Shown: piece by piece, positions 39,712 to 53,530 of the stretch
Layout: each line of letters begins with the position of its first letter
Position numbering within the stretch: the stretch's first letter is position 1
Assembly: GCA_905250115.1 (NCBI GenBank)
Contig: CAJNOI010000151.1
Location: 109,464 to 173,463 of the forward strand
Length of the DNA stretch: 64,000 nt
From: Adineta steineri
Lineage: Eukaryota > Rotifera > Eurotatoria > Adinetida > Adinetidae
Direction: 5' to 3'
Notes under the pieces: model-generated
The model's database searches: none
Told to the model about the DNA's origin: nothing
The model's input: only the letters and a program-made list of their open reading frames with translations
Position numbers and translations under genes: made by a program

Positions 39712-41730
39712 TATGAATATTTTTATAAGAAATGAAAATTTATTGAAAATGATTTCTATATTTATAGTAGAACAATAAAATAGATAATAAACAAACTCTG
39801 ATCAGCTTTTTCCGATAAAATATCTTATCTTGAATTTAAAATGTTTATTGAGTTGAAAGAAATTCTCAAGATAAGACATTTATCAATGATGTCTGATAAC
39901 AATTTGTTAATGAAGAATTTTTCTCTCTCTATCAAATGTGTACTTTAGACTTTTTTTTCAATAGAAATTTTCATTACTAACAAATTCTGTACTTTTTTAC
40001 TCGTCTTTTTTCTTCAAAAGAACTTTGCTCTTAAATAGATACAACAAATATCATATTTTAAGAATGTACTCAATGACTGATTTATATTGAGAATAAAAAA
40101 AGAAACGTGGTAAATATAGTCTATTTTAGTCTTTTATATGAAAGAGTATACAAGTCGAAAGTCTACTTTTATTCTTATCGACTTATTATTTTCATATTTT
40201 TTTTGAAAATTTACTGAACGATTATTTTAATACGAAACTAAATCTAGTATAATCGAACATCTTCAATGAAAGATTGAATATTATTATTGAATAAAAAAGA
40301 AGAAGAAAGTTAAAATATTTTATATAAAAAATTCTTTTTTAATAAATATTTATTAACATTGTCTTATAGAGAAGAATAGATTTGTTATCATATCTGAGTT
40401 ACACAATTAATTAATATTAGGTTCGAAATCATTTCTCGAAAAAAGAGAAAAGAAAAATTTCGTATAATATTATTCTTAATTTTTCTTACATTCACTATAG
40501 ATAGATAATTCAATTTTCCCTCAATGTAAATCATACGTCTTATTATACTTTAACAAAACTATGTAGTAAAAGACGCTTCACAAAATAGTTTTTTTTATTG
40601 ATACTGTTGGATTTCTTACTTTCGAATGTATTTTTATAGTCTAGAAAATCTTTTTTTTAAACAAAATGATATACTCGAGAATTAGATTTCACAAGCATAT
40701 CCAAAATCGACAATGTATTTAACAAGAAATCGAAAGACAAGATTCAACGTTTATTTTTTATTTGTTGTTGGGTAGTTTTTTAAACTTGTAAGTTTCTTGT
40801 TATATGAGGATTCAAAAAATAATTTAATCAAAATATCCTTTGCTAGATCGTTTCATTAAACAACCCAAATGTTGATTGATGTATTTTATTGAAAATTAAG
40901 ACAGAACTTCTCAGCCACCATTACTGTATATGTCAAATAGACTTATCTATCAACAACAAAAAAATAATATTTTATATTATCGAACAAAAGAAGCTAATTA
41001 TCTTTTATGAAATTAATATAGCAATGACGTACTTAAATAGTATTCTTATTACTAGTTATTATATATATGATAATTACTAAGAAGATTTCTCTGACAAAAT
41101 ATTTTTCATTAAAAATATTATCTAAAAAATAACCTATCAAATAAGAGTCACGAGTTTCTTCGTAGTAAATAGAAGATAATATCTCATAATATGTAATTAT
41201 AAAATTATTCATATTAGAAATAAGAATACAAAACATAATTAAAATATATATTTGATTGAGTATTATAAGAATCTATTGATGAAAATTGTCACGAGTTATC
41301 TTTTCATGACATTTATGAAAATACTCAATAAAATTAAAAAAAAGACGATTTAATTGTTTATTTTTGCTAATTAAACAAAACAATATCAAAAATATATTAT
41401 TATAGATCGATTCATTTCGAGATGAATATATTTATGTTTAAAAAAAATGGAGATATTAATTTGATTTTGAGATTAATCAATGATAATCATATGTTTATTT
41501 TTTAATAATAATAATAATAATATACGAAAGAAGAAAAAAACGAAATTTATTAAGCTATATATATTATTTGTAATCATTAAAGATGATCAAAGCAAAAAAT
41601 ACGTTTAAATAATTAAATAACTATTAACAATGAACGAACGAAAGAACGAAAAAGGTTAAGAACATTTAAAAAAAATAAATGAGTTAAAAAATAAACGACA
41701 ACAACAAGTTTATTTGTCTGAGTTTTTTTC
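39712..41730. other. Intergenic, no gene recognised
   Basis: 2 kb of AT-rich sequence, including an (AAT)n run near 41503-41522. Short open stretches near 40889-41236 on both strands have no coding character. Confidence 0.55.
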
Positions 41731-42483
41731 TTATAATCTTTCAATATATATCGATGGTGATGATCCACGTTTGGGTAAATGATTTTGTCCATATGAACGT
41801 CGTGCTCCTGTATTATGTATCGTATCAAGTGAATATTCAGGTGCTGGTTCTTCGTTAATGTTATTTAAATTTTGATTCATTGTTTTACCCATTAAACCAA
41901 TTAAATTTGATGGTAATGGTTCTTCTTGACTTTGATTTGATTTTTGATTCATTGTTTTACCCATTAAACCAATTAAATTTGATGGTAGTAGTGGTTCTTC
42001 TTGAGTTTGATTTTGATTTATTGTTTTACTCATTAATCCAATTAAATTATTTGGTAGTGGTTCGTCTTGAGTTTGATTTGGTCTTTGATTCATTGTTTTA
42101 CCCATTAATCCAATTAAATTTCTTGGTGATGTTTCTTGTATAACTTCAATTGTATTTGCATTTTGTGGTTGTTCTTCAGGTGTTTCATCAAGTTTCATTT
42201 GATTAGGCATAAGATTCTTCATCAAAGTACCTAATGCAGAATCTTCAGCAACAAAATNNNNNNNNNNNNNNNNNNNNNNNNNNNNNNNNNNNNNNNNNNN
42301 NNNNNNNNNNNNNNNNNNNNNNNNNNNNNNNNNNNNNNNNNNNNNNNNNNNNNNNNNAAAAAATCGATCGAAAACAATGAAAAGAAGAAAGATACAATCG
42401 AAAAGAATAACAACATAACAATACATATGACGACAGATTTTATTGTTATGAAAAGATAATCGAATTAATAATACAATAATCAT
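41731..42483 (-). CDS. Secreted tandem-repeat protein of unknown function, interrupted by assembly gap
   Basis: Not recognised. The reading frame from 42258 leftwards encodes an acidic, Asn/Gln/Pro-rich protein with four units of about 25 residues, each with a core NLIGLMGKTMNQ or NLIGLMSKTINQ followed by Q/N-rich text and EEPLPS. It ends GSSPSIYIERL. On the other side of a 100-N gap (42258-42357) a frame begins MYCYVVILFDCIFLLFIVFD (ATG at 42426; another in-frame ATG at 42483), a plausible signal peptide or anchor. Whether both parts belong to one exon cannot be settled because the gap hides the join. The hydrophobic core repeated in a polar background suggests a short self-associating motif. 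The antisense open frame here is a by-product. Confidence 0.6.
   Translation of the reverse strand: MIIVLLIRLSFHNNKICRHMYCYVVILFDCIFLLFIVFDRFFXXXXXXXXXXXXXXXXXXXXXXXXXXXXXXXXXXFVAEDSALGTLMKNLMPNQMKLDETPEEQPQNANTIEVIQETSPRNLIGLMGKTMNQRPNQTQDEPLPNNLIGLMSKTINQNQTQEEPLLPSNLIGLMGKTMNQKSNQSQEEPLPSNLIGLMGKTMNQNLNNINEEPAPEYSLDTIHNTGARRSYGQNHLPKRGSSPSIYIERL
41866..42130 (-). repeat. Four ~75-bp coding tandem repeats
   Basis: The plus-strand text ATTGTTTTACCCATTAAACC and close variants recur near 41879, 41951, 42020 and 42092, encoding the NLIGLMGKTMNQ core. Confidence 0.85.
42258..42357. other. Assembly gap (100 N)
   Basis: A run of exactly 100 N, probably a placeholder of unknown true length, inside the tandem-repeat protein gene. 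Confidence 0.95.
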
Positions 42484-42678
42484 TCGATTTCTGTTGGAGA
42501 AATAAACATTTTCTTATAGAAATTCTATACTGTATTATATGAATGATTCGATTATAATTATTCCAAATAAATTTTATTTTTATTAAAAGAAAAAAACGAA
42601 AAAAAGTAATGAATTGTTTAAAAGTGAAATATTTGATTTCGACGAAAATATGTCAATCATATAATAGAAATCGATTAT

Positions 42679-44776
42679 TTATCCAATATTACTTTGATCA
42701 GCTTCACTAACAGATGTATTTAAATCATAATTATCGAAATAATTATTATGACGTTTTGTAAATTTTGGCAAATAAACAAAATAATATATACAGAATACAA
42801 TTCCTATTGTTATTAAACATATACAAATTATTATCTAAATTACAAAAAAAAACGAAATATATTCTTACGGATCATTGAAATGTCGAATTTTTATTGAAAA
42901 TAAATTTTAGGGCGTCAGTCTCTTTTGTTTTAGGAAATAGTATAGATTGAAATGACAATATTTTAACTTTATAATTCAAGAAATTTCATCCGATGATTAA
43001 AAAGAAAATTTTTTGTTGTATTAAATTTTATTTATTAACAATACATAGAATCTTTAATATAATAATTAGTTCTTTTTAATATTTTATCTATTGTCAACGG
43101 CATAATAAAGTTGTGATGAATGTAAGACAAATATGTCAAGAATGATAATAGATAGTAATCTGCGGTTTTCAGCAATCGAAAGAGACTGAGTTATGATATA
43201 TTTTTCTTCAATGATGTAAAAGATAAAACCTTTTAAAACTCATCATTTTTGAAAAATATACGAATCTATTATTTAGATTAAAATATAACGTGTTTTCTTA
43301 CTTTTTATTACATTCATTCTCAAAATCATTGTCTTAAATCTCCTTTTGATTTTATTCTGACACTGTCAATAGAGTTTATTTTTAAATTTGAAGTTTTCTA
43401 CATTAGGCTATATTCATTAAATAACAAATATTTTCTTTAATAAAAATACAAAAATTGTTTGAATAGAGACTTAATGAAAAATAATATAGTAATCTTTCTA
43501 ATGAGATGAATTCATATTTAAATTTAATATTAAATTCAAGCTCGAAATTCGTTTCTCTTATACTTAGCACAAAATGAATCAAGTAAAACTTCAGTCATCA
43601 GATCTTCTAAAAACTAATGAAACTATCTTTAATTCGTTGATCTTATAGATTTCAAGGAATGTTTATTAAAATTTTGTGAGTTATGTGTATAAGAATAGAG
43701 ACTCGTACTTGACAAGTAGAAAGTAAATAGCAGAAATGAATCTTACAATAAGATTTTATTTTATCATAAGATAATCTTTCTCATATTTCGATGTAAACAA
43801 AAAACAATATATTTAATCATTAATTTTTTAAAAGCTTTATTCAGATGACTACTCACATTATTATCGCTTTAATCACAGAAACAATAGATTAATAAATTTC
43901 ACTTTTACTACGTTTCTCTAAGAGAAGAATATTTTAATATTTTTATATAAGGGATATTTTTTTTGCTTTTATATTTGTTTTGATTTTGATAAGAGAAAAG
44001 AAACAAACCTTAATTATGAAACTCAAACGATTTTTCTTTTGAGTTGAATGTTTTTCAATAATAATTGATTTATTATGAAGGTAAATATCTTGATTAGAAT
44101 ATTCTGATTGAATTTGAATTTGTGTTGGACATGGAGATTTTTGTTGAAGAGATTTTTGTTTATATAAAATCCATTGAACAAATGTTAAATTATAATTACA
44201 ATAAAATTTCAAAGAAATTTCTTCAAATGGTTGATCATAAATAAGATTTTCTTGAATATAAATAAGATTTTTCAAATTATTTTCTATCCATCTATTAATA
44301 TTTAATTTAAATATTTGAATATTTTCACTTTCTCCTCCCAGATATGAAAACATATCATATGAAAGAAAATCTGCATTATTCGTTCTATTTATATAATCAA
44401 TAGAAATCTAAAAAAATTATTTTTTTTTAAAAAAATAGAAAAAAGATATTTTTTCTACTTCAATTGTATTTGTTTGTTGATTATTTTCATTAAAAATTTC
44501 TTCAAGCAAAAATTCATGTTGAGCTTGATTTTCAATAAAATCTAAGAATATTTCATCATTTGTAAAAGATAAATTCAAATAATTTATTTGACACGATCTT
44601 TCAAGAATTTTTTTTGGATTCAAATATTTAAAACATTCAGAAGGTAAACATGTTATAGAATTATTTTTTAATTCAATCGTTAACGAACATTCAGATGTTG
44701 AAATATTCGATGAACATATTTTATTTAAAATATTTAGATAAAAGAAAATTTTTAAGAAAATCGAACAAAATTTCAT
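42679..44776 (-). CDS. Type I single-pass membrane protein, unknown family
   Basis: Three exons (about 44776-44449, 44409-44009, 42838-42679) join in frame to about 293 residues. A signal peptide (MKFCSIFLKIFFYLNILNKI) precedes an ectodomain with several Cys (e.g. ITCLPSECFKYLN, SCQINYLNLSF) and short leucine-rich stretches (LNLSFTNDEIFLDF, LKNLIYIQENLI) that faintly recall LRR-flanking regions but lack a clear repeat. Exon 3, across a 1.1-kb intron, supplies a transmembrane helix (IIICICLITIGIVFCIYYFV) and a 30-residue tail with KRH and several Tyr/Asp/Ser residues, ending DQSNIG. The long intron makes the last join less sure, but the reading phase and splice signals fit, and the remote exon would otherwise have no gene. 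Function is unknown; a surface receptor or adhesion role is possible. Confidence 0.6.
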
Positions 44777-45673
44777 TTAAAAAAAAAAGAAAACTAAACA
44801 GCGCTTTTTCTGTTTCTTAACAAAGACAGATATCTTATACAATAATATTACATTAAAATCGATGCTACGTCTGCTCTTGAAAATACAGAGTTTTTAGATA
44901 CGAAGGGTCCCAGATAGAGATGTTCCGAGCCTCAATCAGAGCCTGAATGTGGGTGGATGCGGGTATGATCCTGTGCACTTTTATCCAGACCCACACCCAC
45001 ATCCCGAGCTCGGTACATCCCTAACAGTCCCAGAAGTCTTTTCTATTTACATTTTTCCGTCTATCATGACTATTCGATTAAGCATGATCAACTTACTTTT
45101 GTAAATAATAGATGGATCCAACAAATCTTCTTTTTTGTATTAACAAATCTGATGAGCTCTGTTCTAAGATATCATCTTTCAGCGAAATACAAAGAATAAA
45201 CTTTTCTATTTTCAGACAAATAACGAATACAACAAACTGAATCGGTGCGCTTTGTATAATTTAAACGAAAAATTTAAGTAGAACAACCTTTTGAGGTATC
45301 TGGCAGATAATAATTCTAGGTAGAATTATTACTCATTTATATTTGTTTCTTATAATAATATGACAAACGAAATACTAGAGTATATGTTGAATTTAATATT
45401 CATAATAGTATGTGAGATTAATATATGTATTGTCTCTTTTTAATTCTTATCAAGATTTTTGAAGAGTTATGAGAAAAGAAAGTTTTATGCATTGTTTAAA
45501 TTCATGTAACCTTTTTTTTAATTTAAATGATTTTTATATATGAAGGAAAATGAACTGATTTTATTTATTGATTAAAATATAAATAAATAATTTCTTTTTT
45601 TAAAAAAATGTTTTTTTTAATCTTCTTTAATAAAATACATATTTAAAGAATAATGGATTAATCAAATAAATTA
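44777..45673. other. Intergenic with a small palindromic element
   Basis: No gene was found. It contains the 105-bp inverted-repeat element at 44917-45021. Confidence 0.55.
44917..45021. mobile_element. Possible 105-bp MITE-like element with TA flanks
   Basis: The left end GAGATGTTCCGAGCC and the reverse complement of the right end, GGGATGTACCGAGCT, match at 12 of 15 positions. Both sides are flanked by TA (44915-44916, 45022-45023). The GC content is clearly above the surroundings, and the interior has GTGGGTGG and CCCACACCCACA on opposite arms. It could be a Tc1/mariner-type miniature element or a decayed satellite unit. Confidence 0.4.
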
Positions 45674-46655
45674 TTATTTAATTGCCTTAATTGCATTAGG
45701 ATGTTGTTTGACAAGATACATAAGTAAATAAAGAACTGCTGAAACAATTGAAAAGTAAAGTGCCATAACTTCCATTCCAAAACACCATCCAAGTTTTACT
45801 GAATATGTACGTGTTAAAGTCTTCTTATAAGCATTCATATGAGCAGTAGCTGATGAATCTATCAAAACAAAATAAAAAATACATAGATGTATGTCTAAAA
45901 AAAAAGAAAATAATAAATAATTTAAACTTTACCATTAAAATAAGCAACTTCAAAAAGTGACTGACTATAACGAAGTTGATTAATTTCGTCATCTAATCCT
46001 GTACCAGCAGTAAATAAAGTTATAAATATACATAATATAGCAAAGAATAAAAGACTATAACAAGTTGGAATTAACCATTCTAAAACATAATCAATTTTGA
46101 CAAATGCTACTAAATGTGATATAAATATTAAGATTCCAAGTGATAATGATGTTAAAATAGTCATAGCTAAGATTAATTTTATTCGAGTTGAATAACTAGA
46201 AAAGAAAAAGAAAAAGAAAAAGAATTTAAAGAAATTCTTTTCATTTTTTTGTCTTCTAAAACTTACTCGCATTTACAAGCCTTTGTATTATACTCTGTCA
46301 GCGTACAAGCTACATCACTAAAACCTTCATTATACCGAAGACAATAAGATGCATTTCGTATATCTTTAACCATAAGATATTGATTTTCAACACAAACTTG
46401 TGCTCGAAATCCACTTGCAGTTAAACCAGTATAACCACCATTTGGTGCAAATATTCCTACTACTGATGTTGAATAACAACGTTCAGTTAATGCTACAGTC
46501 CATGATCCGAGTATATCTTGAAGATCAGTTGTATTACCACATCCATGGCATGTTATAGTTTTCCATTCATCATTTGACATTGCAAGAAGATGAAATACTA
46601 AACTTAGTAATACTGTTACAAATGAAACACTACCTAAACGTTGTATACGTTTCAT
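45674..46655 (-). CDS. Four-pass membrane protein, claudin/PMP22-like topology
   Basis: Three exons (about 46655-46267, 46193-45933, 45860-45674) encode about 280 residues. TM1 is at the N-terminus (LGSVSFVTVLLSLVFHLLAM), followed by a 95-residue extracellular loop with many Cys (CHGCGN, ERCYS, VCVEN, SYCLRY, ACTLTE, ACKC). TM2 (KLILAMTILTSLSLGILIFI), TM3 (LIPTCYSLLFFAILCIFITL), a second loop (GTGLDDEINQLRYSQSLFEV) and TM4 (MEVMALYFSIVSAVLYLLMY) follow, with a lysine-containing tail (KQHPNAIKAIK). This is the topology of the claudin/PMP22/TMEM superfamily, with a W near the first loop, but the exact W-x-x-W-C-C claudin signature is not present, so the subfamily is open. It would be a plasma-membrane or junction protein. 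Confidence 0.72.
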
Positions 46656-48291
46656 TGGAAAATATTTTATTATTTATGTTTAAAAAATATGTTTGCGTGA
46701 AATGTTCGTATTATATGAAGATAAATACATACGTCGCAAATGATCAATCACGCGTGACAAATGAATCATTATTCAAACAATAATTTTTTTTAATAATATT
46801 ATAGGTTAGATAAAGTAACCTATACAAAATCGATCAAATTACTATTAAAAAAATCAATCATATGTATATTTTCATCTTAGTTTAGAAAATATTTTTATTT
46901 TATTCTAATTATATTTTACATAGCTTAAAACTAAATCAAAATTTCAAATAAAATATTCAAAAAATAAAAGAATTACTTTTTTTAAAGAATAATCAATATT
47001 ATTGATTGAAGAATTTATTTGAAATTAAAATATACAATAATATTATATATCATTAGATTGTTCACTAGTTTAGTTAGAATATTCTATGAATTTTCTTAAT
47101 ATTTGTTGATTATATTACAATTCTATTCATATGATACATTTACTTAATAATATAATCAATGGTGAAAGATAAATAATACAAAATCTTTCAATCTTTTTAG
47201 CATATTTTGTTTGTCATTGGATAAAGATATTTCTATTCTCTTAAAACATTCTAAAAATTCGATTAGTTTATGAATTAATACTGTAATGTACAACATTTGA
47301 TCTGATTTTTTTGTAATATCAACTGGATTTTGATCAATTAAAGTTTGATTATTTGTAATTTCATTCACCTATTAGTTGTTGCTTTCCTAACTTCATCTTC
47401 AATATATTCCATTATTTTTAGCGAAAAAATATAATAAACTAAGATAAATATATAGGTTGAAAGAGTTCTCAATCGAATGAGTCTTGAATGAAATTTTCAT
47501 TGAGTTGAAAGATACTCTACTCGTTATATAGTTTTGTGATACAAAAAAAGGTCACGATAATTAGAAACTCTAAATCGTTTTTTTTTTGTTGAGTATCATT
47601 TGTTTTACAAAGTGCGAAAATTTAAGAATTTGTAAATATGAATAAAAATGATTATCTTAATTTGATAATCGATCTATAGATAAAAAATTTGTTTTGTTTT
47701 CGTCTATGTGTATTTTTAACTATTCCATTTAATGGATCCTAAAAACAATCTTAAGAATGATATCTTCACAATCTTCATTTAATTCATACATCTTTTCTCT
47801 TTTTGTTAGTTTCCTATCGCTGTGTTGTGTTGCAAACGAGCAATTAACATGGCATGAGTTTCTTTACTCCGTTTAATACTGTTCACTGTTAGTACCCATA
47901 TTAATATTCCGTGGAGATTTTTTCTCAGTCTGTCTCGATCGAAATGAAGAATGACTATGCTTCTATAGTCGATAAGAAAATCAGCCTTGTTGCACGAATC
48001 GCTAGGAAGATATGCAAATTCTTGTACGGTAAAATGAAGTTTATATCACCTTGTGTACTCATTTATTTAATCTAAATCCTAAAATATAATTTCGTCGATT
48101 TTTGGTATTGTTAGTCAGATAATATTGAAAAAATCTTGTTTAGTATTGCATATAGTTTATCTTAGATATTGAACTTTTTCTTTCAGTTTTTCGATTATTA
48201 ATTAAAATAAAAATTATAAAGAATATTTCATTAAAATATTTTTTGTCTTTGAAAATCTAATATTATATATGTAAAAATATAAAAAAAGAAA
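46656..48291. other. Intergenic with a weak small-gene candidate
   Basis: Mostly AT-rich DNA. At 47156-47368 (-) a frame MNEITNNQTLIDQNPVDITK, ending FVLFIFHH, follows a possible first exon (MEYIEDEVRKATTN, near 47412), but the two are out of phase by one base unless an implausibly short intron is removed. It could be a small helical protein or a relic. Confidence 0.35.
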
Positions 48292-49173
48292 TTATTTGTT
48301 TATTTTTGTTAATTTTGAAAAATAATTTTGATAATAATGAAATTTATTTTGATCAAAAATTGTTAATTCAAGAGCTTTTTGTTTATGTATTAATGCATTT
48401 TGTTTTAAATTCATCTGTTCATATAAAATTGCTAAATGAAAATGTAAATCGGATAAATTTATATTTGTTAAATCTTGTAAAGCTGCTTTTTTATCATAAA
48501 TTGTTTCATTAATTGAATAATTCTTTTCAAAAAAATCGAAATTTTCATTTTTTCTTTGTATATTTTTTGATAAAATATATTTCAAAGATTTTTCTAAATG
48601 AAATAAAGCTTGACAATAATTTTCTTCATTTTTATATAATAATCCCAAATAAAAATGATCATCAATAAGATTACATTCATTCTCATTATTTTCTATATAA
48701 TCAATATGAATAATACGTTGAAAATATTTAATTGCTAAATAATTTTGATTATTTTCTTGTAAAAGAAGTATATGAACAATATTTCGATAAATATTTTTAA
48801 GTTTAATATCAAATGGTGACATATATTGACATAAAATTTCAAGTGATATTAAATAATGATCAAGACTTTTTTTATAATCATTTAAACCTTCTTTACATAT
48901 ATTACCTAATTGACTATGTAAATAACCATTTTCTTTCCAATTAACATTTCTTTGACTTTTAATAAGAAGTTTTTCATACATTTCTTTAGCTTCTTTAAAA
49001 ATATCTATACAAAAGAAAAAATAATTTATACTTCAAATTCAATGATTTTATTCAAAAATAGATAGATAATTGAACTTTTCATCACTAGTACCCATTTCAA
49101 TATACAAAGCAAGTGGAGTATATATTGAATAACTTTCGATAGGAATAAGATGGACAACTGCAGTTTTGACCAT
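48292..49173 (-). CDS. Tetratricopeptide-repeat protein
   Basis: Two exons (49173 to about 49094, then about 49003-48292) give about 262 residues starting MVKTAVVHLIPIESYSIYTP. The intron removes a GTACTAGT-type donor and joins ALYIEM to DIFKEAKEMYEKLL in frame. At least four TPR-like helical pairs follow: YLHSQLGNICKEGLNDYKKS with LDHYLISLEIL; a central segment; FYLGLLYKNEENYCQALFHL; and DLHFHLAILYEQMNLKQNAL with IHKQKALEL. The pattern resembles kinesin-light-chain-type TPRs. No catalytic domain is attached, so it is probably a protein-binding adaptor. The start is the first ATG in the exon; an upstream exon cannot be excluded. Confidence 0.72.
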
Positions 49174-49730
49174 TGAAAAGAAACGATTTCTTTAACTACT
49201 TTCTTAAGAATTGAAGTCGAATGGTTTTAAAAAATTGCTTTTTTCGCGTTTTTTTATAAAGATAATAGGATAGGAAAGTGTATGTTAATGAGTAAAATAT
49301 CTTATTAATATTAGTGAGAAATTGGATCATTCTTCAATGGTTCTAGAACAATTCTGACAATAAAGAACTTCATATGTTGTCAATGAGAGATCTACTTTTT
49401 TATATAACAGTAATGAATATCAAAGAACAATACAAATTTGTTTAATAATCTCTTCAGATCAATTGAAGATCTTTAGAAGAAGAAAATATGTTCTCAATCT
49501 AAAACATTTCCATTTATATTATTAAATTCTTTCAAATCTTTGAAACTTAATTTTGTACAAAAATTTCAAAGGAAATAATAAACTATTTTAATACATAGAC
49601 ATATCATGACAAACTCTTTGCATTAAATTTGACTTTCTCTCTATGTTCATCCTACTATCCGTTGTGTTCGATTTTGAATGCTTTACTATTATCATCTTTT
49701 GATAAAATTATACTTCGCTTAAATATTCTA
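49174..49730. other. Intergenic, no gene recognised
   Basis: 557 bp between two genes on the same strand; nothing supported beyond possible promoter and 3' UTR sequence. Confidence 0.5.
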
Positions 49731-51626
49731 CTAACCGTTTTCATTTGAATTATTTGTATCATATTCAAGTTTGTCTAAATAGTAGAAAAATTGTTTTTTT
49801 CAATCAATAAATATAAAACGAAAATATTTAACCTGTATTTAAATGATTAAAAATTTGATCATTAAGAAATCTCTTTGAAAAAAAACGAAATTATTAAATT
49901 TATTTCTAAAAATAAAAATAAAATATTTTCTTACTAAACTTTCATTCGATGATTTTTGTTGAAAAAAAGAAGAATTTTGATTGAATTGACATCTATTAAA
50001 TAAAATTTAATAAGAAGAAATTAATAAAATTTTCAACAAACGTTAAACAAGGTTGTCCTCCTTGGATATTTAAAAAAGCAAATGAAGCTCGTTTTCCACC
50101 TAGAGGTACACCTATTTTATGTTTATATTCACAACAAACTGATATTCGACAATCAATTAAATCATTTACATATAAACTTAATGCAAATGGATAATCAAAA
50201 TGACGTCGAGATTGAAATGTAAAGTTTTCTAAAAGGAAATTCATAAAGAAAATTTATTCATATAAAAACAAACTATTTGGTTTAAGATTATTTTTAAAAA
50301 CAATAAGATTTTCTCCTCCACAATGTTGTTGCATAACAATTATTTCATAACCATTCAAATTAAATTCTGATTGATTCGTATTAAAATTTGTTTGTGATCC
50401 CAAATAAATCATTGTGATTTCACAAGAATTATTTATCTAATTCATTTATTCTTAAATTAAAATTTATTTATAATTTTATAAATACCTTCAAGCTTTTCGA
50501 ACGAATAAAATCATTTGTTTTTGTTGATAAACCTGATGGAATTTCTCTTTGTTCATCAAGATTTTTGAACTAGAAAAAGATTTTTAAATAAATATAAAGA
50601 ATATCTTAGAATTGATTTTCAATTTCAAAATCTATATTACTATTCTTATGATTGGAAAATATCAATAGATAAGATTAGATTTTTCACTACAATATCAATA
50701 AGTTAAAATAGAAGATTTGAAATTAAACTATGATAAATATATTTCTACTAAAATAAACGTTTTAGGAACTGAAAGAAAAACTATTCATGCATAAAATAGA
50801 TTTCAACCTAAATGTTAGTGTATTTGTGTTATGGATTATTTAAATGAATGATTCGAATATTATAATAATGAGAAAAATGTAAAGAAATCATGTGTTTTTG
50901 TATTATGAGCGAAGGTATTTATCTTTTCTTTCGAATTAATAAATCTAATCTTAAAAAACAAAATTGAATCAATGAGAGATTTGTTAACTCATCATAATTA
51001 CTGAAATAAATTATAAAACTAACTTGTTCTTGATCAATACAATTATTATTATTATTAATATTTAGACGAGTTTTTTTCGATCGATTAAGTAAACCATAAT
51101 CATTTAAATGTAATGAATGATATCGTTCTTTTAATTCCTAATTTTTATGTTGACAAAAAAAAGAGAAGATATATTTATGTATGTGTAAAACATACTTTTA
51201 TATTTTCATTAATTGCAGATGTTTTCCGACTTTTTCTTAATCCTTTAACACTATATTAATCCAATGAAAATAAAAATCATAAAAATGAAATGAAAAATAA
51301 AATTTACCGTTGACCATTTTCATTTGGTAATAAAATTGGAATATGTTCTTGTCGAGAATATTCATTACGTATTGATTGATTTTGTTTATGTGAAATGATT
51401 TTATCGTGATGATTGATCTATTTAAAAACATATTGATTTAGAAAATTTTATTTTCTAATAAACATACAAGTCCAATTTTTCTAAGATGTTTTTGAATATT
51501 TTTATTTTGAAAATATGTTTGTAAATATGGATCACCAAAACTATTATATGATCTTCATAAAATATTATAATATTTATTAGAAAAAACATAGATATATAAT
51601 AAAAAAACTTACAATAAATTACTCAT
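49731..51626 (-). CDS. Short ERICH3-like protein with DUF4590 domain
   Basis: About ten small exons (51626 to 49731) give about 320 residues. The N-terminus MSNLLSYNSFGDPYLQTYFQ, then NIQKHLRKIGL, matches the conserved start of glutamate-rich protein 3 (tyrosine-Asn-Ser, then a Y-F-N-x-x-x-I-x-x-H-L motif before a GL). After a variable basic segment comes DUF4590: CEITMIYLGS, IIVMQQHCGGENLIVFKNNL, SRRHFDYPFALSLYVNDL, CCEYKHKIGVPLGGKRASFA and GQPCLTC. The PCLTC Cys pair is completed only by splicing out 50032-49993. The protein ends DTNNSNENG (stop 49731-49733), lacking the very long Glu-rich tail of vertebrate ERICH3. ERICH3 is a ciliary protein, so a cilium role is inferred. The domain is secure from sequence blocks; the exon map is by eye. 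Confidence 0.75.
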
Positions 51627-52272
51627 GGATATTTTATATGAATTTGTTTTATTTTGCTAGCATTTATATAATGTGCCACTTTTCGACTATTTTTATGTAA
51701 ATAAACCAAAACAAATAATTCTATATATAGGATAATTGATTTTTTTGATGTGTGTTAGTTGAATACTTCATATTTAAAGAAGAAAACTGTTAAATCAAAA
51801 CTTTGTTAATATTTATCTCAAAAAGTTTCGAATACAAAATATCCTAAATGATTTTATTTGTTTTCTGAATATCTTATCTGAACTAATAAAAATAATGATT
51901 GAAATCTTTTCAAAGATTTCTTTATTTAGTAGAAAGAAAAAGTTTATTAATTTGAATTCTTAAGGATTTTTTTTATAAATAAATGATATTATTATTTATT
52001 TAAAAATCTTTTATACAAATAGAAATCTTTCAAATAACAATATTAAAAGTACTTAAATTTGGAAATTATTTCATTGATATTTCGAAAAATCTTTTTCTTT
52101 TTCTTAGATTTATTATTTCCTACAACAAAATTGATCTTAATCAATCTTTTTTTTCATATTAAATACAGAAATGACTTTAAATATAAGTCATAACTCTTTA
52201 TCTTTATTGTCTAAATTAATGTTATAACTAAATATTATATTTTAATTGTGAGTTAATTATTTAATAAAATAT
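51627..52272. other. Intergenic, no gene recognised
   Basis: 646 bp of AT-rich sequence with no coding signal. Confidence 0.5.

Positions 52273-53530
<1,258 letters not shown>

Noticed and set aside
40889..41236. Overlapping open stretches on both strands
   Set aside because: Ile/Tyr/Asn-rich translations of AT-rich DNA without coding bias.
41880..42143. Plus-strand open frame through the NLIGLMGKTMNQ repeat region
   Set aside because: Antisense shadow of the tandem-repeat gene, with Leu/Phe-rich low complexity only.
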